From NCBI GenBank assembly GCA_032027205.1, contig JAVSMN010000001.1, positions 496,001-560,000 on the forward strand: a stretch of DNA of 64,000 nucleotides, written 5' to 3'. This DNA is from Zeimonas sp032027205 (lineage in GTDB: Bacteria > Pseudomonadota > Gammaproteobacteria > Burkholderiales > Burkholderiaceae_E). The translations under genes and the position numbers were made by a program. The notes under the pieces are model-generated. The model was given only the letters and a program-made list of their open reading frames with translations. It had not been told where the DNA came from and did not search any database. This document shows, one piece after another, positions 38,774 to 48,200 of the stretch; positions within the stretch are counted from its first letter, which is position 1, and each line of letters begins with the position of its first letter.

Positions 38774-38792
38774 AGCGCGCCCCGGCTGCCGC

Positions 38793-38814
38793 GCTGACGA
38801 CCCGGGTCGTCAGC
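38793..38814. terminator. 22-bp perfect palindrome between convergent genes
   Basis: Arms GCTGACGAC and GTCGTCAGC flank CCGG, giving a fully self-complementary 22-bp site between mltB and the DUF4142 gene, whose TGA lies inside it. There is no T-run on either side. It could act as a bidirectional Rho-assisted terminator or mRNA-stabilising hairpin. Confidence 0.4.
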
Positions 38815-39580
38815 GGTTCGAGGGTTGCGACGGCGATGGCGAGCGCGGCGGCATTTCCGATTGCGACCGCGACGGCATCGACGAACGACTGCTCTGGCCC
38901 ATGCTGACGGTGGAGCCTTTCTTCACATCGTCCATCGTCGACTTCGCCAGCTTCTCGTGCTCGCGAAGCGTCGAGAGCTCCTGGCTGGCGTGCTGCTTCA
39001 CCTGGTCATCCTTGGCCGACTTCGCCGCGTGCTCGTACTCGGAGACGTCCTTCTTGTGGTCGGAGCTCATCTCCTTCATGTAGGCGCGATCGAACTCGGC
39101 GCCCGACAGCTTCGCCAAGCGGTCGTAGGTTTTCTGGTGCTTCGAGTCGAGCTGCGACGGAAGCGTCACGCCGTCCTCGCTGGCAATCTTCGACAGCTTC
39201 TCGGTCTCCTTGCCGTGGTCGTCGATCATGCGCTGCGCGAACTCCTTCACTTCGGGTCTCGACGCCTTGTCCTGCGCGAGCTTGCCGAGGCGGACCTCCG
39301 CCATGCTGCCGATGTACGCCTCCTCGAGGAACTTGCGGTCGCTCTTCGCGATCTTGCCGAAGTTGGCCGACCTGCCGTTCGAAGCCGACGCGCGTTGCGA
39401 AGTCATGGAGTCGGACGTCGTGCCCGACGCCCCGCCTTGAGCAGCGGCCGCGCCGGTGGCCGACGAGGCGGTGCCCGAAGCGCTGCTGCCGGCACTGCCC
39501 TGTGCGAGCGCGCCCATCGAGAAGCCGAGCGACAGGACCGCCGCGGCCAATGCGCTTTTCTGGAAACGGGAGTGGGACAT
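38810..39580 (-). CDS. DUF4142 secreted protein
   Basis: The 256-residue product has a signal peptide (about 1-28, ending MGALAQG), a Ser/Ala/Gly-rich linker (about 29-75), a four-helix DUF4142 domain (about 80-220, with KFLEEAYIGSMAEVRLGKLA and the paired-histidine segments MIDDHGKETEKL and MSSDHKKDVSEYEHAAK in short) and a Ser/Pro/Arg-rich tail. DUF4142 is ferritin-like in fold; the function is unknown, with periplasmic stress or metal roles suggested in annotation. GAGGA lies upstream of ATG 39580. It stands alone downstream of cysM. Confidence 0.88.
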   Translation of the reverse strand: MSHSRFQKSALAAAVLSLGFSMGALAQGSAGSSASGTASSATGAAAAQGGASGTTSDSMTSQRASASNGRSANFGKIAKSDRKFLEEAYIGSMAEVRLGKLAQDKASRPEVKEFAQRMIDDHGKETEKLSKIASEDGVTLPSQLDSKHQKTYDRLAKLSGAEFDRAYMKEMSSDHKKDVSEYEHAAKSAKDDQVKQHASQELSTLREHEKLAKSTMDDVKKGSTVSMGQSSRSSMPSRSQSEMPPRSPSPSQPSNR

Positions 39581-39683
39581 TTTCGGGTCCTCGCAGATGA
39601 ATCGTGGAGGTATCCGATCCGCAAGCCCAATGCCCGAGAGAAACGGACAGGGTGTCGAAAGGAAGGGTTTGCACCCGAAGCGC

Positions 39684-40610
39684 TTACGTCTTCTCGAACA
39701 CTCCGGTCGACAGGTAGCGATCGCCGCGATCGCACACGACGAAGACGATGGTCGCGTTCTCGAGTTGTGCCGCGGCGCGCAACGCAATGCAACAGGCACC
39801 GGCGGCGGAGATGCCGCAGAACAGCCCCTCCTCGGCGGCGAGCCGGCGCGCCATCGCCTCGGCCTGTGGCTGTGTCACCGACTCGAGTCGATCGACGCGC
39901 GCGTGGCGGAAGATCTTCGGCGTGTACGCCGGCGGCCACTTGCGGATTCCCGGGATCGAAGCGCCGTCTGCCGGTTCGGCGCCGATGACGACGATGTCCG
40001 GATTGCGTTCCTTCAGGTAGCGCGAAACGCCGGTGATCGTGCCGGTGGTCCCCATCGCCGACACGAAATGCGTGATCTCGCCGTCGGTATCGTTCCAGAT
40101 CTCGGGGCCGGTCGTCTCGTAGTGCGACCTCCAGTTGTCGTCGTTCGAGAACTGGTCGAGCAGTCGGCCGCGCCCCTCGCGTTGCATGCGCTCGGCGAGA
40201 TCGCGCGCGCCCTCCATCCCGTGTTCGCGATCGACCAGCACGAGCTCGGCGCCGTAGGCGCTCATCGCGCTTCGCCGCTCGGCCGTCTGGTTGTCGGGCA
40301 TCACGAGCACCATCCGGTAGCCCCGCGCGGCCGCCGCCATCGCCAGCGCGATGCCGGTGTTGCCCGACGTCGCCTCGATCAGCGTATCGCCGCGGCGGAT
40401 CTCACCGCGCGCTTCGGCGCGCTCGATCATCGCGAGTGCAGGACGGTCCTTCACCGAACCCGCCGGGTTATTGCCCTCGAGCTTGCCGAGCAGCACGTTG
40501 CCGCGCTCCTCGAGCACGTCGCGCCCCATGCGCTGGATGCGCGCGAGCGGCGTGCGGCCGATGGCTTCCTCGATCGTGGGGTACTTCCGGTGTCGAACGG
40601 GAGGCGACAT
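39684..40610 (-). CDS. cysM: Cysteine synthase B (O-acetylserine sulfhydrylase B)
   Basis: PLP enzyme making cysteine from O-acetylserine and sulfide or thiosulfate. The 308-residue protein has the PLP lysine K54 in EGNNPAGSVKDRPA (the CysM form rather than the CysK NPSxSVK form), the phosphate loop TSGNTGIALA and SAMGTTGTITG. ATG 40610 is the first start after oxyR, 26 bases downstream of the oxyR stop, so both may share a transcript and an oxidative/sulfur-stress theme. Confidence 0.95.
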   Translation of the reverse strand: MSPPVRHRKYPTIEEAIGRTPLARIQRMGRDVLEERGNVLLGKLEGNNPAGSVKDRPALAMIERAEARGEIRRGDTLIEATSGNTGIALAMAAAARGYRMVLVMPDNQTAERRSAMSAYGAELVLVDREHGMEGARDLAERMQREGRGRLLDQFSNDDNWRSHYETTGPEIWNDTDGEITHFVSAMGTTGTITGVSRYLKERNPDIVVIGAEPADGASIPGIRKWPPAYTPKIFRHARVDRLESVTQPQAEAMARRLAAEEGLFCGISAAGACCIALRAAAQLENATIVFVVCDRGDRYLSTGVFEKT

Positions 40611-40636
40611 CGGCTCGCGGCGCACTCGGTCTCTCT

Positions 40637-41584
40637 CTAGTGCGCCACCGGGCGCTCGTCGGGCAACTTGATCGTGCCGCGCAGCTCGCAGTCGAGAATC
40701 GCCTGGCGCAGCCTTTCGATCGCCTGCAGGCGCGTGAAACTCTTGCGCCAGACGAGCGACACGCGACGCGTCGGTGGCGGCGCCGAGAACGGCACGTAGG
40801 ACAGCAGGTCGTCGTCGCTGCGCGGCGTGTTGCACGCGGTGATCGGCAGCACGCTGATGCCGACGCCCGAGGCGACCATGTGACGGATCGTCTCGAGCGA
40901 CGACCCCTCGAAGGTTTTGTGGATGCCGACGCTCGCCTGCGAATAGCGCGACAGCTCCGGACAGACCTCGAGGACGTGATCGCGGAAGCAGTGGCCGTGG
41001 CCGAGCAGCAGCATCGTCTGCTCCTTCAGCTCGGTGGAGCGGATCGTTTCGCGCTTCGCCCACGGATGCGCGGCGGGCACCACCACGACGAAGGGCTCGT
41101 CGTAGACGCCGAGCGAAACCAGCCCGGTGTCGGGAAACGGATCCGCGAGGATCGCGACGTCGATCTCGCCCTGGCGCAGCAGCTCGAGCAGCCGCACCGT
41201 AAAGTTCTCCTGCAGCAGCAGCGTCATCTGCGAGGCGTCGTCGATCGTCCGCCGCACCAGCTCGGGAAGCAGGTACGGCGCAATCGTGTAGATGACCCCG
41301 ATGCGCAGCGGCCCGGCCAGCGGATCCTGGCCCTGCTCGGCGATCGCGCGGATCGCGCTCGTCTGCTCGAGTACGTGCTGCGCCTGCTCGACGATGCGCA
41401 CGCCGATCGGCGTGACGGCGATCTCCACGCCGCCGCGCTCGAAGAGCTGCACGCCCAGCTCTTCCTCGAGCTTCTTGATCGCCACCGACAGCGTCGGCTG
41501 GCTCACCAGGCAAGCCTCGGCGGCGCGCCCGAAATGGCGCTCGCGCGCCAGCGCGACGATGTACTTGAGCTCGGTGAGGGTCAT
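40637..41584 (-). CDS. oxyR: Hydrogen peroxide-sensing LysR regulator OxyR
   Basis: LysR-type regulator that senses peroxide by disulfide formation. The 315-residue protein has an N-terminal winged helix (about 1-60, with HFGRAAEACLVSQPTLS) and an effector domain in which both redox cysteines are present at the E. coli positions: C199 (GHGHCFRDH) and C208 (LEVCPE), plus C25. ATG 41584 is chosen as the typical family start MTLTELKYIVALA; the frame upstream is not conserved in type. It lies between recG and cysM; recG-oxyR adjacency is known in related genera. Confidence 0.94.
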   Translation of the reverse strand: MTLTELKYIVALARERHFGRAAEACLVSQPTLSVAIKKLEEELGVQLFERGGVEIAVTPIGVRIVEQAQHVLEQTSAIRAIAEQGQDPLAGPLRIGVIYTIAPYLLPELVRRTIDDASQMTLLLQENFTVRLLELLRQGEIDVAILADPFPDTGLVSLGVYDEPFVVVVPAAHPWAKRETIRSTELKEQTMLLLGHGHCFRDHVLEVCPELSRYSQASVGIHKTFEGSSLETIRHMVASGVGISVLPITACNTPRSDDDLLSYVPFSAPPPTRRVSLVWRKSFTRLQAIERLRQAILDCELRGTIKLPDERPVAH

Positions 41585-41652
41585 GGGGGCGAAATGATAG
41601 CAAGCGTCGGGGCGGTGCGGGCGTGCGGAACGCCGCACCCACGCCATCACCG

Positions 41653-43731
41653 TCAAGCCTTCAGGAACTCCTCGCGGCTGCCCAGCCATCGTCGCAGGTG
41701 CGTCTCGACCTGCACCGGGGTCTGCTGCAGCATGCGCGTCGCCGTCTCGCGCGCCGCCTCGACCAGCTCGCTGTCGCGCTCGAGGTCCGCGAAACGCAGC
41801 AGCGCGTCGCCCGACTGCCGAGCGCCGAGGAACTCGCCGGGCCCGCGCTGCTGCAGGTCTCGCCGCGCGATTTCGAAGCCGTCGTTGGTCTCGTACATCG
41901 TCTTCAGTCGCTCGCGCGCCGCCGGCGACAGCGGCTCGCGATAGAGCAGCACGCAGACGCTCTCGCTGGAGCCGCGACCGACGCGCCCGCGCAGCTGGTG
42001 CAACTGCGACAGGCCGAAGCGCTCGGCGTGCTCGACGATCAGCAGCGACGCGTTCGGCACGTCGACGCCGACCTCGATGACCGTCGTCGCGACCAGCACC
42101 GGCAGCGCGCCGGCGGCGAAGGCGGCCATCACCTCCTGCTTCGCCGACGGCGGCAGCCGTCCGTGCACCAGTCCGACCTCGAGTGGCGCGAGCTCGCGCG
42201 CCAGCGTCGCGTGCGTATCGATCGCCGTCTGCAGTTCGAGCGTCTCGCTCTCGTCGACCAGCGGACAGACCCAGTAGACCTGGCGTCCGGCCTGCGCGGC
42301 GGCGCGCACGCGCGCAATCACCTCGTCGCGCCGCGCAGCCGACACGAGCTTCGTCGTCACCGGCTTTCGTCCCGGCGGCATCTCGTCGAGCACCGAGATG
42401 TCGAGATCGGCGTAGTAGGTCATCGCGAGCGTGCGCGGGATCGGCGTCGCGCTCATCATCAACTGGTGCGGCAACTGCGCGCGCGCGTCGCCGCTCGCGG
42501 GGCCGCTCGCTTCGGCGCGCGCGCGCAGCGCCAGGCGCTGCGCGACGCCGAAGCGATGCTGCTCGTCGACGATCGCAAGGCCGAGCTGGGCGAATTCGAC
42601 GCTGTCCTCGATCAGCGCGTGCGTGCCGATCAGCAGGTCTACCTCTCCCGCGGCGACGCGGCTGCGCACCTCGCGCTTGGCGCTCTCCTTCAACGAGCCG
42701 GAGAGCCAGGCGACGCGCGCGCCCAGCGACTCGAGCGGCCCGCGCAGCTTTGCATGGTGCTGTTCGGCGAGGATCTCGGTCGGCGCCATGAATGCCGCCT
42801 GCCAGCCGCTACCGATCGCCTGCGCCGCCGCCAGCGCGGCGATCAACGTCTTGCCGCTGCCGACGTCGCCCTGCAGCAGCCGGTTCATCGGTTGCGGGCG
42901 CGCGAGATCGGCGGCGATCTCGTCCCACACCCGGCGTTGCGCGCCGGTGGGCGCGAAGGGTAGCGACGCCAGCAGGCGCTTCGCCAGCGCACCGTCGGCC
43001 AGCCGCGGGGCGCGCTGTCGCGAGCGGGCACGCCGCGAACGCGCGAGGGAGAGTTGCTGGGCGAGCAGTTCGTCGAAGATCACGCGCCGCCACGCCGGTG
43101 CGCTGCGATCGGCCAGCGCCTCCAGGCTCGCCCCCGGATCGGGACGATGGATCGCGCGCAAGGCGTCGGCGACCGGCGGCAGTCCGAGCTTCGCGACGAC
43201 GTCGGCCGGCGCGGTCTCGTCCCAGGCAAGACCGTCGAGCGCCTCGTCGATCGCCTTGCGCAGCCGCGCCTGGCCCAGGCCGGACACCGTCGGATAGACC
43301 GGGGTCATCGTCTCGGGCAGCGGTTCGCCGAGGCGAACGACGCGGCACTGCGGATGAACCATCTCGGCACCGAACAGGCCCGCGCGCACGTCGCCGAACG
43401 CGCGCACGCGGGCGCCCTCGGCGAACAACTTCGTCTGCGATCCGTAGAAATGGAAGAAGCGCAGCGACACCAATCCGCTGTCGTCGCGCAACTCGACGCG
43501 CAGCATGCGGCGCGGCCGCGTCACGACTTCGCTGCGCACGACGACCCCCTCCACCTGCGCGGGCCTGCCGTCGCGGGCAGCGGCGATCGGAACGATGCGC
43601 GTGCGATCCTCGTAGCGGATCGGCAGGTGGAGCACGAAATCGGAGTCGACCCGCAGGCCGAGTCGCGCGAAGCGCGCGGCGTCGCCGCCGCCATCGCCGG
43701 CCGCACGCCGCACGCGCGTGGCGGCAGTCAC
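41653..43731 (-). CDS. recG: ATP-dependent DNA helicase RecG
   Basis: Remodels stalled forks and branched DNA. The 692-residue length fits E. coli RecG. It has an N-terminal wedge/OB domain (about 20-190), Walker A LLQGDVGSGKT (about 300), DEQH box IVDEQHRFGVAQR, the TRG-like MSATPIPRTLAMT and the helicase C-terminal motif QLRGRVGRGSSES. The start is GTG 43731 with GTGA overlapping the ridA stop. Downstream lies oxyR after 68 bases. Confidence 0.95.
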   Translation of the reverse strand: MTAATRVRRAAGDGGGDAARFARLGLRVDSDFVLHLPIRYEDRTRIVPIAAARDGRPAQVEGVVVRSEVVTRPRRMLRVELRDDSGLVSLRFFHFYGSQTKLFAEGARVRAFGDVRAGLFGAEMVHPQCRVVRLGEPLPETMTPVYPTVSGLGQARLRKAIDEALDGLAWDETAPADVVAKLGLPPVADALRAIHRPDPGASLEALADRSAPAWRRVIFDELLAQQLSLARSRRARSRQRAPRLADGALAKRLLASLPFAPTGAQRRVWDEIAADLARPQPMNRLLQGDVGSGKTLIAALAAAQAIGSGWQAAFMAPTEILAEQHHAKLRGPLESLGARVAWLSGSLKESAKREVRSRVAAGEVDLLIGTHALIEDSVEFAQLGLAIVDEQHRFGVAQRLALRARAEASGPASGDARAQLPHQLMMSATPIPRTLAMTYYADLDISVLDEMPPGRKPVTTKLVSAARRDEVIARVRAAAQAGRQVYWVCPLVDESETLELQTAIDTHATLARELAPLEVGLVHGRLPPSAKQEVMAAFAAGALPVLVATTVIEVGVDVPNASLLIVEHAERFGLSQLHQLRGRVGRGSSESVCVLLYREPLSPAARERLKTMYETNDGFEIARRDLQQRGPGEFLGARQSGDALLRFADLERDSELVEAARETATRMLQQTPVQVETHLRRWLGSREEFLKA

Positions 43732-44135
43732 GTGCCGGACGGGCGCCTTGCGTCGAGCACCATCACCGCCTCCACCTCGAACAGCGCGCCGCGCGGCAGG
43801 CTGGCGACGCCGACGGTGGAGCGCGCCGGATACGGCGCCTCGAACCACTTCTGCATCGCGTCGTTCACCTTCGCGAAGTTCGCGAGATCGGTGAGGAACA
43901 GCGTGAGCTTCACGCAATGCGCCAGCGACCCGCCGGCAGCCGTCGCCACCGCCTGCAGGTTTCGAAACGCCTGCTCGACCTGCGCTTCGACGCCGCCGTC
44001 GACCAGTGCGCCGCTGGCCGGTTCGAGTGCGATCTGGCCCGACAGGTAGACGACGTCGCCGACGCGCACCGCCTGCGAGTACGGCCCGATCGCCGCCGGC
44101 GCATCGGCGCTGCGAACGATCTGTCTTGCGGTCAT
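43728..44135 (-). CDS. ridA: RidA family reactive imine deaminase
   Basis: Hydrolyses reactive enamine/imine intermediates such as 2-aminoacrylate. The 135-residue protein has AIGPYSQAVRVGDVVYLSGQ in short (GPYSQAVR, about 17-24), and the arginine of PARSTVGVASLPRGALFEVEAV in short (ARSTVGV, about 107) that marks active RidA proteins. GGGGAGGAAGC precedes ATG 44135. It is coupled by ATGA to the thioesterase upstream and by GTGA to recG downstream. Confidence 0.94.
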   Translation of the reverse strand: MTARQIVRSADAPAAIGPYSQAVRVGDVVYLSGQIALEPASGALVDGGVEAQVEQAFRNLQAVATAAGGSLAHCVKLTLFLTDLANFAKVNDAMQKWFEAPYPARSTVGVASLPRGALFEVEAVMVLDARRPSGT

Positions 44136-44704
44136 GCTTCCTCCCCGGGTTGTGGCAGCGGAAAGATCAGGCAGGTGGTCGAGCCCAGCGCGTACAGGCG
44201 GCCGGCGGCGTCGACGACGCGCCCCTCGGCGATCCCGATGCGGCGGGTAACGCTGACCACGCGTGCCTCGGCGCGCACGGGGCCGGTGCGATCGGTGAGC
44301 GGGCGCACGTAGTTCACCTTCAACTCGAGCGTGGTGTAGCCGTAACCGCGCTCGAGCGTCGTATGCACGGCGCAGCCGAGCGCCGAGTCGAGCAGCGTCG
44401 CGACGTAGCCTCCGTGCACGCTGCCGATCGGGTTGTAGTAGTCGGTCTTCGGCGTTCCCTGGAAAGCCATCGTGCCGTGCCCCGCTTCCACCGGAACGAA
44501 GTCGAGCGTCTGCATGATCGGCGGCAGCGGCAACTCGCCGCGCCCGATGCGCTCGAGGAACTGCAGGCCGGAGCCGGCGCCGATCTCGGCCGCGGCGATC
44601 TTGCCCGGGGCGGCCATCAGGAGTCGCACTTCGCGCTCGCGCGCGAGCCACTTCTCGAGCGTCGCCTCGGCCTGCGGGTCGCGCTGCTGCGGTTCGGTGT
44701 TCAT
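44132..44704 (-). CDS. PaaI-type hotdog thioesterase
   Basis: Acyl-CoA thioesterase of the PaaI superfamily. The 190-residue protein has the hotdog signature NPIGSVHGGYVATLLDSALG (about 92-111), including the HGG helix-start, and ends with the strand LYALGSTTCLIFPL. The N-terminal 50 residues extend beyond the minimal domain. ATG 44704 has only a weak ribosome binding site. Coupled to ridA by ATGA. Confidence 0.88.
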   Translation of the reverse strand: MNTEPQQRDPQAEATLEKWLAREREVRLLMAAPGKIAAAEIGAGSGLQFLERIGRGELPLPPIMQTLDFVPVEAGHGTMAFQGTPKTDYYNPIGSVHGGYVATLLDSALGCAVHTTLERGYGYTTLELKVNYVRPLTDRTGPVRAEARVVSVTRRIGIAEGRVVDAAGRLYALGSTTCLIFPLPQPGEEA

Positions 44705-44766
44705 CGCGTTCTCGGTCGCATGCGCATGCTCGCGCATCGTATCAAGCGAGGCGTCGGTCGGTGGCG

Positions 44767-45177
44767 CTAGGCGAGCGTCGGAAGGAACAGCGTCTCCAGG
44801 GCGATCGCCAGCACCGCGAGCAACAGCACCGTGCCGACCAGCAACGCAGCGATGGCGACGAACACGTTCGACCAGCCGCCGTGCGAGCGACGCGCGAGGT
44901 CGGCGTTGTATCGCGCGTCCCAGCGCTCGTCGGACGCGAGGCTGAACATGATCGCCTCGAGCATCGCGGCGACGACGACGAGGCTGGCGACGAAGAAACC
45001 CGGATGTCGGTACCAGGGATCGGCGCGCAGCGCCAGGCCGATCGCGGGCATCGCGATCAGCGGATAGAGCGGCCACCAGCGCGCGCCCAGATAGGCGCGA
45101 TGGACGCCGGAGAAGCCGACGAAGAGCGCGAGCAGGCCGGCAACGAGGCGCGAACGGTAGCGGGCGGGAGCGGTCAC
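44767..45177 (-). CDS. TM2 domain membrane protein
   Basis: Small membrane protein of unknown role. The 136 residues include the TM2 pattern SRLVAGLLALFVGFSGVHRAYLG in short (VGFSGVHRAYLG, about 18-29) with a second short membrane hairpin, and two further hydrophobic segments in the C-terminal half. GTG 45177 is taken as the start; the frame is open upstream to a TTG at 45213. It is divergent from uvrA and 62 bases upstream of the thioesterase gene. Confidence 0.72.
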   Translation of the reverse strand: MTAPARYRSRLVAGLLALFVGFSGVHRAYLGARWWPLYPLIAMPAIGLALRADPWYRHPGFFVASLVVVAAMLEAIMFSLASDERWDARYNADLARRSHGGWSNVFVAIAALLVGTVLLLAVLAIALETLFLPTLA

Positions 45178-45290
45178 GGGCGCGATTGTCGGCGATGACG
45201 CCCGCGCCGCCAAACGCGCGGGCGCCGCGCCGGGTCCGAAACGCGCCGCTGATAGACTCGTCGTCTCCCCCTGCCCTGCCCGCCTTCCCG

Positions 45291-48200
45291 ATGCTGCACG
45301 AGCCCACGCCCGACCGCACGGACGCGTCGGACGAGCCGCGGCATGCCGCGGCGCACGCCGCGATCCGCATCCGCGGCGCGCGCCAGAACAACCTGAAGAA
45401 CCTCGACCTCGACATTCCGACCGGCGAACTGGTCGTCGTCACCGGTGTCTCGGGCTCGGGCAAGTCGTCGCTGGTATTCGACACGCTGTACGCCGAGGGC
45501 CAGCGCCGCTATGTCGAGACTTTCTCGGCCTACGCGCGCCAGTTCCTCGACCGGATGGACAAGCCGCAGGTCGATCGCATCGAGGGCGTGCCGCCGGCGA
45601 TCGCGATCGACCAGACCAATCCGGTGCGTACCTCGCGGTCGACGGTCGGCACGATGACCGAGCTGAACGACCACCTGAAGCTGCTGTTCGCGCGCGCCGC
45701 GACCTTGCATTGCCGCGGCTGCGGACGGCCGGTGCGACGCGACACCGTGGCGAGCGTGCGCAAGGCGCTCGTCGAGCGCACCGCCGCTGCAGGCGACCCG
45801 CGCATCGTCCTCGGGTTCCCGGTGCCGGTGCCGGCGAACTTCGGCGAAGCGGAGATACGAGCGCACCTGGACGCACAGGGCTACGCGCGGGTGCAGGCGC
45901 GCGAGGTCGACGGCGAGCGCATCGTGCTGCACGTGGTGCAGGACCGCTTCCGCGCCTCGACGGTGGAGCCGTCCCGACTCGCCGATTCGATCGAGGCGGC
46001 GTTCCGTCGCGGGCACGGCCGCCTGACGCTGCACGTGCTCGACGACGACGGCAGCGAGCGCGAGCGCTGGCGCTACAGCACCGGGCTGCACTGCGCCGAC
46101 TGCGACATCGCCTACGCCGAGCCGCTGCCGAGCCTGTTCTCGTTCAACTCGCCGATCGGCGCCTGCGAGCGCTGCCGCGGCTTCGGCCGCGTGATCGGCG
46201 TCGACTTCGGCCTCGTCGTCCCGGACGAAGGCAAGACGCTCGCCGGCGGCGCGGTCAAGCCCTGGCAGACGAAGAGCTTCGCCGACTGCCAGCGCGACCT
46301 GATGAAGTACGCGACGCGTGCCAGCGTGCGCACCGACGTGCCATGGCGCGCGCTCGACGAGCGCGAGCGACGGTGGGTGATCGAAGGCGCGCCCGACTGG
46401 ACCGGCAAGTGGGAAACGCAGTGGTACGGCATCCGCCATTTCTTCGAATGGCTGGAATCGCGCGCCTACAAGATGCACATCCGCGTGCTGCTGTCGAAGT
46501 ACCGCTCGTACGACACCTGCAAGGCCTGCGCCGGCGCGCGTCTCGTGCCCGATGCGCTGTTGTGGCGCGTCGGCGACGACGACCGCGGCGACGGCGGGCG
46601 CACGATCCACGAACTGATGCTGCTGCCGATCGATCGCGTCGCGGCGTTCTTCGCGCAGCTGCGCCTGCCCGCGCCGCTCGATGAAGCCACCGCGCTGCTG
46701 CTCGACGAGATCCGCAATCGACTGCGTTTCCTGCGCGAGGTCGGACTCGGCTACCTGACGCTCGACCGGCAGTCGCGCACGCTGTCGGGCGGCGAGGTGC
46801 AGCGGATCAACCTGACGACGGCGCTCGGCACGTCGCTGGTGAACACGCTGTTCGTGCTCGACGAGCCGTCGATCGGGCTGCACCCGCGCGACATGGGTCG
46901 CGTCATCGCCGTCATGCAGCGGCTGCGCGAGGCGGGCAACTCGCTCGTCGTCGTCGAGCACGACCCGCTGGTGATGCGCGCCGCCGACCGCGTACTCGAC
47001 ATCGGTCCCGGCCCCGGCGAGCGCGGTGGGCAGATCGTCTTCTACGGCACGCCGGCGTCGCTGGCCGACGCCGACACGTTGACCGGCGATTACCTCGCCG
47101 GACGGCGCGCGGTAGACACCGGGCGCCGCCTGCCCGTGACGCCGTCGACGAAGCGCCTCGTGCTCGAAGGCGCGCGCGAGCACAACCTGAAGCTCGGCAG
47201 CGTCGAGTTCCCGCTCGAGCGCCTCGTCTGCCTCACCGGCGTGTCCGGCAGCGGCAAGTCGACGCTGATGCAGAACGTGCTGCTGCCGGCACTGCGCCGG
47301 GCCAAGGGGCAGCCCACGGATGCGCCCGGCGCGCACGACCGGCTGCTCGGCGACGACTGGATCGACAATGTCGTGTTCGTCGACCAGTCGCCGATCGGCA
47401 AGACCGCGCGAAGCAACCCGGCCAGCTACGTCGGCGCCTTCGACGCGGTCCGCAAGCGTTTTGCGGCAGCGCCACTCGCGCGCGAGCGCGGCTATACCGC
47501 CGGCACGTTCAGCTTCAACGCCGGCGACGGGCGCTGCCCCACCTGCAGCGGCAACGGCTTCGAGCACGTCGAGATGCAATTCCTCTCCGACGTGTACCTG
47601 CGCTGCCCCGACTGCAACGGCAGCCGCTTCCGCGACGAGGTGCTCGAGGTCACGATCGAAGGCGACGACGGCGTCGCGCGCTCGATCGCCGGCGTGCTCG
47701 AGCTCACCGTGAGCGAAGCGCTGGCGGTATTCGGCCGCGAACGTGACGTGCGCACGAAGCTGCAGCCGCTCGCCGACGTCGGACTCGACTACCTTCGCCT
47801 GGGGCAACCGGTGCCTACGCTGTCCGGCGGCGAAGCGCAGCGCCTGAAGCTCGCCGGGCACCTGGCCGAAGCGGCAGCGCGCGGGCTCACCGATCCGACC
47901 ACGCCCGGTCACCCGTTCGCGAAGGCCGGCCGGCGCGGCACGCTGTTCCTGTTCGACGAGCCGACCACCGGCCTGCACTTCGACGACGTCGCGAAACTGC
48001 TGCGCGCGCTGCGCAAGCTGCTCGCCGCCGGCCACTCGCTGCTCGTCATCGAGCACAACCTCGACCTGGTTCGCGCGGCCGACTGGATCGTCGATCTCGG
48101 GCCTGAAGGCGGCGACGGCGGCGGCGAGCTGGTCGCCGCAGGAGCGCCGGAAGACGTGATGCGCGAGCCGCGCTCGCACACCGGCACGGCGTTGCGCGAA

